Source: Paraburkholderia sp. BL9I2N2 (GTDB lineage Bacteria; Pseudomonadota; Gammaproteobacteria; Burkholderiales; Burkholderiaceae). From it: 64,000 nucleotides of DNA. The DNA is taken from the NCBI RefSeq assembly GCF_004339745.1, contig NZ_SMGP01000002.1, positions 186,001-250,000 on the forward strand, written 5' to 3'. Made by a program: the position numbers and the translations under genes. Every line of letters starts with the position of its first letter. Positions within the stretch are counted from its first letter, which is position 1. Shown here one piece after another: positions 36,411 through 46,112 of this stretch. The notes beneath the pieces are model-generated. The model made no database searches, was not told the origin of the DNA, and saw only the letters and a list, made by a program, of their open reading frames with translations.

Positions 36411-37292
36411 TCACGAGCGCCGCCGCAGGAAGTCGACGACAAGTTTTGTCGTCGCGACCGGCTGTTCTTCCGTGATCCAGTGGCCGCAATCCGGAATGAT
36501 CACATCTTCCACGTTATCGGCGACAGACCGTATCACCGTGCCGATCATAGGACCGAATGTAGCTTCGCCACCCAAGGCCAGGACCGGCATCTGAAGCTTG
36601 CCCTGAGCGAGGAACGTCCTGTTGTCGATCGCATCCTGGCTGAACGCCAGGAACTGGGCAAAGCCCGCTCGCATTGCGCCGGGTTGCGCATAGAGCGCCG
36701 CATAATGCTGGCGCTTCGCTTCATCAAACCGCCTCGGGTCCCGGGAAAGTTCGTTCCAGAAACGGTCGAGATAGATGCGCTCGCGGCCGGCGACCAGGCG
36801 CTCCATGTCTTGACCCCCGAAGCCGAAGTGCCACATCGCCGGATCCTGTTTGATCTGATCCCAGGGTCCGACGCCGGGCAGCGGCGCATCGATCGCCACC
36901 CATCGGCTCACACGCTCGGGGTGGGTGGCGGCAACTGCGAAGCCGACCATGATGCCGATGTCGTGCGTCACCAGTTCGGCCGTACGCACACCCAGGGCGT
37001 CCAGGACGCCCACCACGTCCGCCGCCTGATTATTCTTGTCATAGCCGCCGTCAGGCTTCGACGAAAGGCCCAGCCCACGCAGATCGGGCACGACAATCAT
37101 GTGGTCTTCGATGAGTGCGCTCGCCAGATGACCCCACATGTCGCCCGTTGTGCCGAAGCCGTGCAGCATGACCACTGCCGGGCCATGACCGCCGGCCCGC
37201 ACATGGATGGATGCACCGTTGGTTTCGATCGTCCGCGTCTGCATCTCAGCCGGGAAGGGATAAACCCCGTCTACGTGGGCATGCTCGCTCAT
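36411..37292 (-). CDS. alpha/beta hydrolase, epoxide hydrolase/haloacetate dehalogenase type
   Basis: The 293-aa protein has the oxyanion HGFG (about residue 45), the nucleophile motif VTHDIGIMVG with Asp as nucleophile (about 110), and a C-terminal catalytic His in CGHWITEE. An Asp nucleophile points to epoxide hydrolase or dehalogenase chemistry rather than an esterase. It stands alone. Confidence 0.85.
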   Translation of the reverse strand: MSEHAHVDGVYPFPAEMQTRTIETNGASIHVRAGGHGPAVVMLHGFGTTGDMWGHLASALIEDHMIVVPDLRGLGLSSKPDGGYDKNNQAADVVGVLDALGVRTAELVTHDIGIMVGFAVAATHPERVSRWVAIDAPLPGVGPWDQIKQDPAMWHFGFGGQDMERLVAGRERIYLDRFWNELSRDPRRFDEAKRQHYAALYAQPGAMRAGFAQFLAFSQDAIDNRTFLAQGKLQMPVLALGGEATFGPMIGTVIRSVADNVEDVIIPDCGHWITEEQPVATTKLVVDFLRRRS

Positions 37293-37643
37293 CTGTGTAC
37301 TCCAGGATTGCTTCTCGTTGACGGGATTGGCGGCTCGTTGTGCGGTGGCGATTCGCCCGGTTAGTCATGCTAACAACGTAGAAGTGCGCTTTGACGTTGG
37401 CGATCAAGTCACGGCTAGTTTTGTCGCTTTAGTGGTATTGCTGTTTGCGGCACCCTGCCGGCGATGGTGATTAAGGTACCGCTGCGCGTTTGACACTTGC
37501 ACGTACGCTCGACAGCGGTGCGAGTTGGGTTCATGCGGTCATCCTATCCGGGCGGCTTGACGGCGACAAGTGAACAGGTTGCTCATTCTTTTTCCACCTG
37601 CGCAACAATGTTGATACAACTCTGGCTGGCCCTCTTGTTGACG
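37293..37643. other. intergenic, no gene supported
   Basis: About 350 bases between the hydrolase gene and the livF remnant. It contains the promoter region of the hydrolase gene; no further signal is evident. Confidence 0.4.
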
Positions 37644-38259
37644 TCAGCGAGAAAAATACAGGTCGTGGAACTGCGTCAAGTTCACTTCGGCGGCGGGCTT
37701 CGATAATGTCACTTCGCCGCCTTGCATCAGATACACATGATCGGCGACATCGAGCGCTATATGCGTGTTCTGCTCGACCCGCAAGATCGTGCGGCCTTCT
37801 GACTTCAGCCGTTTCAGAATATCGAACACCTCTCGCACCATAACGGGCGAAAGTCCGAGCGAGGGCTCGTTCGATCAGCAGCACCTTGGGCTCCGAAATG
37901 AGGCCGCGCCCCATCGCCAGCATCTGCGCCTGACCGCCCGAGAGGGTGCCTGCCTGATGAGGGCTGCGTTCGCGCAGCAGCGGAAACAGCTCATAAACGC
38001 GTTCGAGGTGGGTTCGAACCGCATGGCGGCATGGCTTCGCGAATGCCCCATCATGAGATTCTCTTCGATGGTCATGTCGCGGAAAATCATGCGGCCTTCC
38101 GGAATCAGCGCCGCGCCCTTTGCGGCCATGTTCCAGGTTGGCTCGCTCGACGTAACCCTACCAGCTAGCGTGATATGACCACGCGACACCGGAATCGGAC
38201 CCAGGATCGTGCGCAGCAGCGTGGTTTCCCGCGCCGTTGGGCTTGACGATCGTTGTCAT
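37644..38259 (-). pseudogene. livF: livF-like branched-chain amino-acid ABC transporter ATPase, multiply frameshifted
   Basis: Reading across frames on the minus strand gives the LivF order: Walker A NGAGK (broken by a lost base near 38230), ALIPEGRMIFRDMTIEENL, then GRGLISEPKVLLI, EPSLGLSPVMVREVF, and the C-terminus TLSKPAAEVNLTQF. At least three frame changes are needed. It ends abruptly at 38259 against an acyl-CoA dehydrogenase remnant in the opposite direction. Confidence 0.85.
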
Positions 38260-38262
38260 CCC

Positions 38263-38725
38263 GTCGACTACGAAGGCCGAGGCCTGCCCAAGCTGATCGC
38301 CACGCCGTGCGTCGCACCGAAGTGCAAAAACAAACTTATGTGCCGAAGCTGATTTTTCCGGCGAGTGGACCGGCACGATGAACCTGACCGAGCCGCAGGC
38401 CGGTTCCGATCTAGCGCTGGTGCGCACGCGTGCCGAGCCGCAAAGCGACGGTTCGTTCAAGCTGTTCGGCACGAAGATTTTCATCATGTGGGGCGAGCAC
38501 GCCGGATGCGCCGGGAGGTGTGAAGGGCATTTCGCTCTTCACCGTGCGGACGTTTCTCGTCAATGAAGACGGTTCGCTCGGCGAGCGCAACGACGTGCAT
38601 TGCGTGTCGATCGAACACAAGCGCTCGGCATCCAGGTGAGCCCGGTCGCGGTGCTGCAATTCGGCGACCATACATGTTCATCATGATGAATGCGGCGCGT
38701 TTTGCTATCGGCAGGCAAGACGTCG
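38263..38725 (+). pseudogene. acyl-CoA dehydrogenase remnant, frameshifted and internally deleted
   Basis: Fragments of an acyl-CoA dehydrogenase are recognisable in order: GRGLPKLIATP, then TYVPKL, GTMNLTEPQAGSDLALVRTR, LFGTKIFI, GVKGISLF, NDVHCVSIEHK, and MFIMMNAARFA. They are in different frames with pieces missing. It covers about 155 codons of a roughly 600-codon gene. It abuts the recombinase module, so the island inserted into or next to dead DNA. Confidence 0.8.
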
Positions 38726-38860
38726 TTTCTTTTGTTTGACATAATATAAATTATCACCATCAGTGGTACCTAAAGAGGTGTTGCATAGTTTGCCTTCATA
38801 GCCTAGATCGAACGCAACGGTCATGTATCATTTGGCACCTTTTTACCGTTGCATCGATCA

Positions 38861-40099
38861 ATGGCTTTCCTTCAGTTATCGAATTCGTTGGTTCCAAGGC
38901 AACTGAGAAGCGTCACGCTTGTCGGTCAACCTCCGATTCCGCGATATTGGGCCAACGTCTGGCTGATCATGTCGATGGGCCACCTGGCCGAATCTACCCA
39001 AACCGGCAAGCTACGGTATATCGAAGATCTGTACCAGCATGCGGACCGGATTCTGGGACCAAACGGTCTCGACGATGCTCTTGCTGGCGTCGATGACGGC
39101 GCACTGGCCGACGTTCTTGAATCGTGGTTTGTTTCGATCCGAAACCGGGCGCGAGCCACCCGAGCCGAGGAGTTGCGCTGGCACGTCGGCCTCGGGTTTG
39201 TGACCGATGTGCTGACCTGGCTTTCCAAGAGCCGGATTCCGGACGACCGCCTGCGAGGCATAGAGGCGCGGCTGCACAGGCTTTCGACCTTGTACAACCA
39301 ATTGCACGTGCGGAAAAGCGGTCAGGTTGAAACTATCCGCTCGTTGCCAGCCTCCGTCGTGGAGGCGCTTTACGATCTTCTGGACCCGGAGTCCGGTCGG
39401 AATCCGTTCAAGCATGCGAGGACCCGCTGGCGTGTTTACATTGCCTTCGTGCTGATGCTGCATCAAGGCCTGCGGCGCGGCGAGTTACTGCTGCTTACAG
39501 CAGACTGTGTGAAATCCGGCTTCGACAGGAAACGACAAACGCTGCGTTATTGGCTTAACGTCCAGCAAAATGAATACGAGGACGCAGAAGCCGACGAGCC
39601 AATCGACACACGGTATTCGAAGCCAAGCATTAAAACAGTCCATTCTCTCCGACAGATTCCTGTCAGCCCGCTAACGGCGCAACTGGTTCAGACCTACGTT
39701 GAAAACTACCGCGGCCGCCCTAGCCACCCCTTCCTGCTCAATTCATATGTCGGCAACCCGCTCGCGACTGAGTCACTGACGAAAGCGTTTCGCGAAATCT
39801 CGAATGCATTACCAGACCCGGTACGCCAGGAATTGAGCGATCGCAGTGACAAGGACTCCGTTATGCCACATGACCTACGCCACACCTGTGCGGTCGTTCG
39901 CTTACATCAATTGCTGGATAATGGCGACCCGATGGACGAGGCGCTGCAGAAGGTGAGAACGTTCTTCGGGTGGTCAAAGAAATCAGTGATGCCCTCGCGC
40001 TACGCACGGGCCGTATTCGAGGATCGACTAGCGGACGTGTGGAATGACAGCTTTGATGACCGGGTAGCGTTGCTGCGCGCCATTCCGAAAGGACTCTAA
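38861..40099 (+). CDS. tyrosine recombinase 1 of a multi-recombinase module
   Basis: The 412-aa protein has the catalytic-domain signatures GLRRGELLLL (first Arg, about residue 203), HDLRHTCAV (His-x-x-Arg, about 336) and a late Tyr in MPSRYARAVFED (nucleophile candidate). The N-terminal half is a SAM-like core-binding domain. It starts the four-gene operon that ends at 44466. ATG 38861 was preferred to a TTG four codons upstream. Confidence 0.85.
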   Translation: MAFLQLSNSLVPRQLRSVTLVGQPPIPRYWANVWLIMSMGHLAESTQTGKLRYIEDLYQHADRILGPNGLDDALAGVDDGALADVLESWFVSIRNRARATRAEELRWHVGLGFVTDVLTWLSKSRIPDDRLRGIEARLHRLSTLYNQLHVRKSGQVETIRSLPASVVEALYDLLDPESGRNPFKHARTRWRVYIAFVLMLHQGLRRGELLLLTADCVKSGFDRKRQTLRYWLNVQQNEYEDAEADEPIDTRYSKPSIKTVHSLRQIPVSPLTAQLVQTYVENYRGRPSHPFLLNSYVGNPLATESLTKAFREISNALPDPVRQELSDRSDKDSVMPHDLRHTCAVVRLHQLLDNGDPMDEALQKVRTFFGWSKKSVMPSRYARAVFEDRLADVWNDSFDDRVALLRAIPKGL

Positions 40100-40101
40100 T
40101 C

Positions 40102-41646
40102 ATGCAACAGTCCCGTAGCATCGGCGTTGTGGATGTCGCTCGCGACGCCGGAGAGTTGATTGCCGACGTGGTCTCACGACTTCCTGCCCTTCCTCCCGTC
40201 ATCCGTTACTACGACGAATTTGATGATGCTACCCGTTCGATCACCGCGCCCACGGAAGCGACGGTATTCGAACTTTTGATCTACGGGCGACCGCATAGGC
40301 TGGACTTCGATCGCTATCCAGGTGCATACGGCATGCTGGTGAAGCATATCTTCCTGTTTCTGCTGGGCAAAGGACTTCATGTCGTTTCCGCCTTCAAGGC
40401 AGCCAGCGGAGCGATGCACTTCTCGGCTTCCGAAGTCGAAAAGCTGGTCGACGCCGGCCCGCACAAAATCGGTCGCGAATGGACCGTCATGCGTGCCCGA
40501 GACTTGCCTCAAGACGGTTACCGGTTCGGCAAAACACTGCTGCGGTTACTGTGCGTCCGTCGGCTTTGCGGCTGGTCCCCGACGTATGAAGAGTTTATAC
40601 GCTCTTCCCTGCCCGGTCCTGCGACGGATTCGCACGCCGGAGTTCGTTCCGGGGATGTCTTTCTGTCGGTCGATGAGGAAGCTGCGATCGCGAGGCATCT
40701 GGATGAAACCGTTTCAGCTCTCACGTCGTCCGTGAATGCACCTCCTGAGTACGAGGACCTCTGCGACGCGGGCATGTTGCTGTGCGCTTATCAGTTTGCC
40801 ATGCGCCCAATCCAAATCGCGATGCTGACCATGAGAAATGTACGTATCTGGGAGGACGTACCGGGTGAAGCACCGACGGTTCATCTAACTTTCCATATGG
40901 CCAAGCAGAAAAGCAACTCGAAAAGAAAACCGCTTACACGCCGGTTTAAGCGTGAGTGGGCTCCGATCTTCGTTGCACTCAAGACATGGCGGCAGGCTAA
41001 GGGTGTTGCGGGTGCTGCGCATTTCTTCTCTGTCGAATCGAACTCCGAAGCCGGAGCCCGCATTGCCGCGCTTGTCAGAAAGCTGATCGACTCTGAAGAC
41101 CTCGGTACGGCGACAGATCTGCGCCACACAGCAGCGCAAAGACTCGTTGACGCCGGTGCAAGCCACGAAGAGCTTGCTGAGTTTATGGGTCATTCGAATG
41201 TGCAAACAGGACTCGTGTATTACGAGACATCGGCCACCCACGCGGAGCGTGTCAACCGGGCACTCGGCGCATCGGACATATACCGGCGTGTGGCGAAAAT
41301 CGCGCATGACAGGTTCATCTCCCCGGAAGAGCTCACCCAGCTCAAAGGTGAGCAGCAGATCGCCGGCATGCCTCACGGCATTCCCATTGCCGGTATCGGT
41401 GGCTGCAAGTCCGGGCAACCCGCCTGCCCTTTCAACCCGATCACGTCGTGCTATGGGTGCCGGAAGTTCATGCCCTTGCACGACAAGGCGATGCATGAGC
41501 GGGTGCTGGCCGCCATGCGGGAAGTGGTTGTCTTCTTCGACCAGAGTTCCCGTGGCGATGCAAGGTCGCCGGCCTACCTGCAACTGCAGCGTACGATTGC
41601 CGAGATACAGACAGTCATCGAAGAACTGGAAGAGGACAACGGATGA
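40102..41646 (+). CDS. tyrosine recombinase 2 of the module, with C-terminal Cys cluster
   Basis: The 514-aa protein has the HxxR signature TDLRHTAAQRLVDAG (about residue 338), the second His in FMGHSNVQTGLVYY with Tyr candidates, and a first Arg in AMRPIQIAML. The C-terminal part has CKSGQPACPFNPITSCYGC, a likely zinc finger. It starts 2 bp after recombinase 1 and overlaps recombinase 3 by ATGA, so the enzymes are probably made together. Confidence 0.85.
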   Translation: MQQSRSIGVVDVARDAGELIADVVSRLPALPPVIRYYDEFDDATRSITAPTEATVFELLIYGRPHRLDFDRYPGAYGMLVKHIFLFLLGKGLHVVSAFKAASGAMHFSASEVEKLVDAGPHKIGREWTVMRARDLPQDGYRFGKTLLRLLCVRRLCGWSPTYEEFIRSSLPGPATDSHAGVRSGDVFLSVDEEAAIARHLDETVSALTSSVNAPPEYEDLCDAGMLLCAYQFAMRPIQIAMLTMRNVRIWEDVPGEAPTVHLTFHMAKQKSNSKRKPLTRRFKREWAPIFVALKTWRQAKGVAGAAHFFSVESNSEAGARIAALVRKLIDSEDLGTATDLRHTAAQRLVDAGASHEELAEFMGHSNVQTGLVYYETSATHAERVNRALGASDIYRRVAKIAHDRFISPEELTQLKGEQQIAGMPHGIPIAGIGGCKSGQPACPFNPITSCYGCRKFMPLHDKAMHERVLAAMREVVVFFDQSSRGDARSPAYLQLQRTIAEIQTVIEELEEDNG

Positions 41647-43967
41647 ACCCACACTACTCGGCGTTCATCGAACTTGGCAAAACGTTGGTCCGGGAAAAGG
41701 GGTTGCAGTGGGACATGCCTCTCGACGATACAGGTTACGCGCAGGATGGCATCGGCTGGAACCTGACCGCCATTGCCAATGACGTGCCACCTCCGACCCA
41801 TTACCTGCGCGACCTGGGGCCTGATGTGAAGGCGTTGGCCATTGTCAATGCGGAGCGCGCTGAGCGGAGCCTGACGCCACTGCCTCGCCGCCCCCTATCG
41901 CCGGCCTGGCAGGATCTGATCAAGGCAGCCGTTGCCGAACAGTTGCTGTTCAAACGGAACAGCGCGGGACATGTCATGCAACACATCGCGAGGCCGCTCC
42001 GGGTAGTTGCAACATGCGTGGAAAAGGCCCCCTGGCAACTGACCGTTGATGATCTCCATATCACGATTCGCGTTGGAACAGCGATACAGGCCAGCGGCAA
42101 ACTTGGCGACCTGGTTGTCGGACTCGTCAAGGTCATTCTTGATGCCCAGCACCTCTGCGACGCCGGACAACTGTATTCGACGCTCGCCGTTCCGCGGATG
42201 AAGGGCAAAAGTGCGATCAAGGCAAAGCATACCTGGTCGCAGGACGAGCTACGGGCTGATCTGGAAGCGCGCAAGCGGGCTGAGCGGCTGCCGGAACGAC
42301 GCGCGTTCTGGGAGCTGACCCGCATCGTGATGACGGAAAAGCCACGCACCTTCATCGACGATCTGCGGTTCGCCGCCATACGCACGATGATCGTCACGGG
42401 CTTCCGAGCCGGCGAAGCCGCGCTGCTTCCCGTCGACTGGAAGCGGGAGCGGACCTATCTGGATTCCAAGGGACGTCCGGCCGGCGAAGCCGGCGGCATC
42501 TCAACATCACTGATGGTTCGCCACTTCGCGGAAAAACAGCAGGAGGACGAGTCCGATAGTGTTGTTTTACGTGAAAGAATGCAGCCCGTGCCCGACCTGT
42601 TTCGCGAGTTGCTAACTGAAACCTTGGGTCACGTGGCTCAGTTAACGGCACCTTTACGAGCAACTTTGAAACTTCAGTGCGAGACTGGTCGACTATTGCC
42701 ATGGTATCGGGCCGATGATGTCGTGCCCTTCACTGAACTGTACACGCGACTGACGGGTAATCCGTTCTGGCTGGATATTGAACGAGAACCGTTCATTGAG
42801 CGCTATCGCGAAACTTTCGATCCGGTCGTGCTGGGTGATCTGCATCGCTATCAGTTGGACAGATATCAGACTGGCCCAGTCCGACTTGATATGGCGGTAT
42901 ATGTATTCGGGAAACGCTTGCTAGACAGGATGCGTGGCGGGCAGATCGCGTTACGCTTCCGTCGTGCGAATGGCAAGGTCATCGGAGTGCAGGAACGTGC
43001 GGGCTGGCATAACTCCTATTTACACGTCGGCGAGCTAGAAGATCACATACGCGCCGAAACCCCTACGAAGATATCGGAGACTGCCCCTCTGCCGCTAGCC
43101 GTTGGTGCCATTCAACCATGGGAGCTACTGTTCACCCTTCCAAAACGCTCACTCGCGGAGGAACGCAACGACGGCCTCTGCGATGTCAGTAGATATATGG
43201 CTGTGCGTCGCCCGGGTGCTGACCTGATCAGTTTGGCATTCGGTGAACATCGGACCTGTGTAACGGTATTTGAAAAATACGGGCAGACAGACGAGGACCG
43301 CGCACTTCGAATGGAATCGCACATGTTGCGTCACCTTCAAAACACTGAGTTGTTCCGGCTGGGTGTTGCTGACACGATCATCTCGAAGCGCTTCAACCGG
43401 CGCAGCGTGGCACAAAGCTACGAGTATGATCATCGCAGCCTTGCCGAAGATCTCGATCAGATCGAAATCCCGCAGGATGTTGAGATCATGCTCGGAGAAA
43501 AAGCCGGCACGGTTGCCCGACTCATCAAGGGCGGCAAGGCTAACGGCCCCATCGTCGATGCGTTCCGGCGCATCCAAGCCGCCGACGGCGATGCAGCCGC
43601 GTACGAATACCTGCGTGCCGAAGCGGACGGATTCCATGCCACCCCGTACGGACACTGCCTGAATTCATTTACGGTTGACCCGTGTCCAAAACATCTCGAA
43701 TGTTTTGCGGACTGTCGCCATCTCTCCGCAACTGATCTGCCGGAGAACCGGCAGAACCTGATCCGTCTTGAGGGCAAGTTCAAGCTCGCCCTCGAGACGA
43801 TCAAGGCTAGGCCATCAACTAGCCTCGGATGGAAAAACCAGCTCGATCACGCTGAAAAACGACTGGCCGGCGTACAGAAGCTACTCGCGACACCAACGGG
43901 TGAACGCCCCTTCCCTGACGGCGTCGACCTTTCTCTGCCTCGGCAACGCGGAGTACTCGATGAGTAA
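41643..43967 (+). CDS. large recombinase/integrase 3 of the module (774 aa)
   Basis: This long protein has the integrase-like Arg motif TGFRAGEAALLPVDW (about residue 255). A degenerate catalytic region follows (SHMLRHLQNT, then YEYDHRSLAEDLD, about 600). The C-terminal Cys-rich segment CPKHLECFADCRHL resembles that of recombinase 2. Its place and size recall the large partner (TnpB) in Tn554-like transposons. It overlaps the next gene by 8 bp. Its catalytic status is uncertain. Confidence 0.75.
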   Translation: MNPHYSAFIELGKTLVREKGLQWDMPLDDTGYAQDGIGWNLTAIANDVPPPTHYLRDLGPDVKALAIVNAERAERSLTPLPRRPLSPAWQDLIKAAVAEQLLFKRNSAGHVMQHIARPLRVVATCVEKAPWQLTVDDLHITIRVGTAIQASGKLGDLVVGLVKVILDAQHLCDAGQLYSTLAVPRMKGKSAIKAKHTWSQDELRADLEARKRAERLPERRAFWELTRIVMTEKPRTFIDDLRFAAIRTMIVTGFRAGEAALLPVDWKRERTYLDSKGRPAGEAGGISTSLMVRHFAEKQQEDESDSVVLRERMQPVPDLFRELLTETLGHVAQLTAPLRATLKLQCETGRLLPWYRADDVVPFTELYTRLTGNPFWLDIEREPFIERYRETFDPVVLGDLHRYQLDRYQTGPVRLDMAVYVFGKRLLDRMRGGQIALRFRRANGKVIGVQERAGWHNSYLHVGELEDHIRAETPTKISETAPLPLAVGAIQPWELLFTLPKRSLAEERNDGLCDVSRYMAVRRPGADLISLAFGEHRTCVTVFEKYGQTDEDRALRMESHMLRHLQNTELFRLGVADTIISKRFNRRSVAQSYEYDHRSLAEDLDQIEIPQDVEIMLGEKAGTVARLIKGGKANGPIVDAFRRIQAADGDAAAYEYLRAEADGFHATPYGHCLNSFTVDPCPKHLECFADCRHLSATDLPENRQNLIRLEGKFKLALETIKARPSTSLGWKNQLDHAEKRLAGVQKLLATPTGERPFPDGVDLSLPRQRGVLDE

Positions 43968-44466
43968 AACCAACGTAGTACCTGCCGCCGACGAGGCAAT
44001 GCGCGAAATCCTGGAAACACTGTTAGCCAACGACGAAGACATCACAGCCCGCGCTGTCGTCAGGCAGCATCCCTCTATCAGGGCGGCGTCGTCAATTACC
44101 CGCAGCGAATCACGCCGCAGGCTTCTTGCCGAATATCAGAAGCGTCAGACCGAATATAGGCACTGGCGTGGACGTGTTGCCAAGCGTTCCGGTGCCGATA
44201 CTGCCACGTCACTTGCCGACAAAGACGTCCGGATCGCGGAGCTCGAAGCCACCGTGCAACTGTTGACGGTTTCCCACATCGCCATGTTGCGTGCCGTCGG
44301 CGAACTCGGTGGATTCAGTAAGTGGGCCAAATTCTATGAGCAATATCGTGAGGCTAGGGACAAGCTTGCCGAAATTGGCGCTGTGCCACCGGAAGCTGAG
44401 CCCGCTATTGGTCTAGGACGCGGCATCACTAGCGCGGGCCGGCCGACACGGAAGAAGCCGTTTTGA
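43960..44466 (+). CDS. coiled-coil accessory protein of the recombinase module (TnpC-like position)
   Basis: The 168-aa protein is basic, with a helical central section (SRRRLLAEYQKRQTEYRHW) and a short coiled coil (KDVRIAELEATVQLL). A small DNA-binding partner after the recombinases is known in Tn554 (TnpC) and in other multi-integrase modules. Overlap with recombinase 3 shows it belongs to the operon. Homology to TnpC is not shown. Confidence 0.7.
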   Translation: MSKTNVVPAADEAMREILETLLANDEDITARAVVRQHPSIRAASSITRSESRRRLLAEYQKRQTEYRHWRGRVAKRSGADTATSLADKDVRIAELEATVQLLTVSHIAMLRAVGELGGFSKWAKFYEQYREARDKLAEIGAVPPEAEPAIGLGRGITSAGRPTRKKPF

Positions 44467-44518
44467 AATTTCCGGACGTGCACTGCCTCGTCGCGCATGC
44501 CATCCAAAACTTGAGCCG

Positions 44519-44692
44519 TTACTGATCGTTTTCCAGGTTGTCGATTTCGTTCAATAGCTCGGAGATCGCCTCATTTAATCTTGTGCGCGAAACGCGATGG
44601 TCCACCTTCCGGGCCAACTCTGCGAGATGCGCGAGTTTTTGCTCGATTTCCTCTTCCGACATTGGATCAACGCTATCCTGAAAGTTACGCAT
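44519..44692 (-). CDS. 57-aa small acidic helical protein
   Basis: A short minus-strand frame with GGAGAG four bases before ATG encodes MRNFQDSVDPMSEEEIEQK... ending ELLNEIDNLENDQ. It is strongly helical and acidic, and convergent with the recombinase operon. No family is recognised; it may be an antitoxin-like or recombination directionality peptide. Too short for ordinary gene callers. Confidence 0.5.
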   Translation of the reverse strand: MRNFQDSVDPMSEEEIEQKLAHLAELARKVDHRVSRTRLNEAISELLNEIDNLENDQ

Positions 44693-44805
44693 CTAACTCT
44701 CCATTGCAGTGACTGGCAAAGCGGTAGGGCCGGACTGAAACTTTTCGGTCCGGCGCCGTCTCATCGCGGCGGTGACGTACGCCCCCTTTTCATGATTCCG
44801 GCGTT

Positions 44806-45141
44806 CTAGTCTGGCCTCCGCGAGGCCCTTGTGCGCGAAATCTCCACAAATTCCGCCAGTTCGATCTCGCCATTGACGTATCGGAGAGCAAGGGCATCAC
44901 ATTCCCCACCGACCTTGAATCTTGAAAGCCCCAGTGATGCACGCGCGAAATCGATTGCCTTTTTTCGTTTCCGGCGCTCTGCATCTGAAATGGTGCGACT
45001 TGCCGGCTTTGCCGCACTCCCCTCTTCCGACTCACGCTGCTGCACGGGTAAATCTTCGATGCCGGCCATGAAATCCTCAGCAACGCGATAACGATCCTGT
45101 TGGAGAAACTCTAACCATGCCGGATAGGATTTCTTGTTCAT
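44806..45141 (-). CDS. VbhA-like antitoxin domain protein without a Fic partner
   Basis: The 111-aa product ends in a segment typical of VbhA antitoxins (ARASLGLSRFKVGGECDAL, then RYVNGEIELAEFVE), preceded by a charged linker. VbhA proteins inhibit Fic AMP-transferases, but no Fic gene is present nearby. It may be an orphan protective antitoxin. Start ATG 45141 (MNKKSYPAWLEFLQ); the ribosome-binding site is weak. Confidence 0.6.
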   Translation of the reverse strand: MNKKSYPAWLEFLQQDRYRVAEDFMAGIEDLPVQQRESEEGSAAKPASRTISDAERRKRKKAIDFARASLGLSRFKVGGECDALALRYVNGEIELAEFVEISRTRASRRPD

Positions 45142-45532
45142 ATCTTTGCCATGCCCCCTTCTTGAAGATTTCAAGACTCCCGTTGGATCATGCCTCGGAT
45201 AATGGAATCCAACGGTAAGAAAAGACGGCGACGGTCGGCTAGGTAGTGCCTCGCGTGTATGCGACATCTAGCATCCGCTTCGATGCGCAACCACCGGTTC
45301 AAGCCCCTTGCTACTCGTTGCCGCTTTTCCACTTCTATGCGCCCATCCTGGATCGCTGCGCGTTTGGTGACAGGACCATTGGGCATCCTCGTCGACGAGA
45401 CAAACTGAGAGCTGTGTCAATGCTCGGCGTTGCATGGGCCGCCTGCGAAAAAGTTTTGCGAACTAATTGCCCGATGAGAATTGGGTCGTAAATGCCGTGG
45501 CCAAAACATGATGATAACTCGACCATCGTGGT

Positions 45533-45776
45533 ATGCAACGGCTATCTGCAAAACTTGATCACGAGCGTCATTTGGCTGCGATTGGCGCGGCACTTCGACG
45601 TCATCGCATCGAGTGCGGGTTTTCAAGAAGGCTTGGCGTTGGCCACAGGAATCGACCGTAGTCACATGGGCAAAATCGAGCGCGGTGAGCGCAATCTGAC
45701 GATTCTAAACTTGATCCGCATAGCTCAAGCACTGCGTCGCACGCCATCTGAGTTGTTGGCGTCCGCGGGGATGTAG
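45533..45776 (+). pseudogene. XRE-family helix-turn-helix regulator with a frameshift
   Basis: The frame from ATG 45533 reads MQRLSAKLDHERHLAAIG and ends ECGFS at about 45625. The HTH continues in the +1 frame as QEGLALATGIDRSHMGKIER and ends SELLASAGM at 45776. Joined, they make a normal XRE regulator of about 80 residues, so about two bases are missing near 45622. It could be a sequencing error. A terminator follows. Confidence 0.7.
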
Positions 45777-45810
45777 CAGTGTCGGCCGCGCTGGCTTCGC
45801 TTTTTCGCCG

Positions 45811-45840
45811 AAAAGAGTCGGCTCTTAGGCCGACTCTTTT
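45811..45840 (+). terminator. Rho-independent terminator (bidirectional)
   Basis: AAAAGAGTCGGC (45811-45822) and GCCGACTCTTTT (45829-45840) form a 12-bp stem with the loop TCTTAG and end in T on both strands. It lies 35 bp after the XRE gene. Confidence 0.8.
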
Positions 45841-46112
45841 AGAGCAATCACATCCCTGCGACAACCGGGTTATTGGCCGTCGCAGACTCGCCTGCTGCTG
45901 TACAGATTGTGCGAGTCCCACGCGGTGACGTCTGCAGTGAACAGGCAGAAATCAATTCCCGGCCGGAGGACCCGACGACACTGCTTGCACTGCTGCCTGC
46001 CGCGCAACAGCTCGCAATCGACATCAAAGCAGTGCAACGAGCTGCGCCTTTCATGACTATTTCGAAATGCACGTGACTCAGTGCGAGTCGCCGGTGCAGA
46101 AGGCCCCAACAA

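Noticed and set aside
45873..46076. 67-codon plus-strand frame between the XRE terminator and the HEPN gene
   Set aside because: No ribosome site and no family signal; it probably covers the non-coding interval after the HEPN gene.
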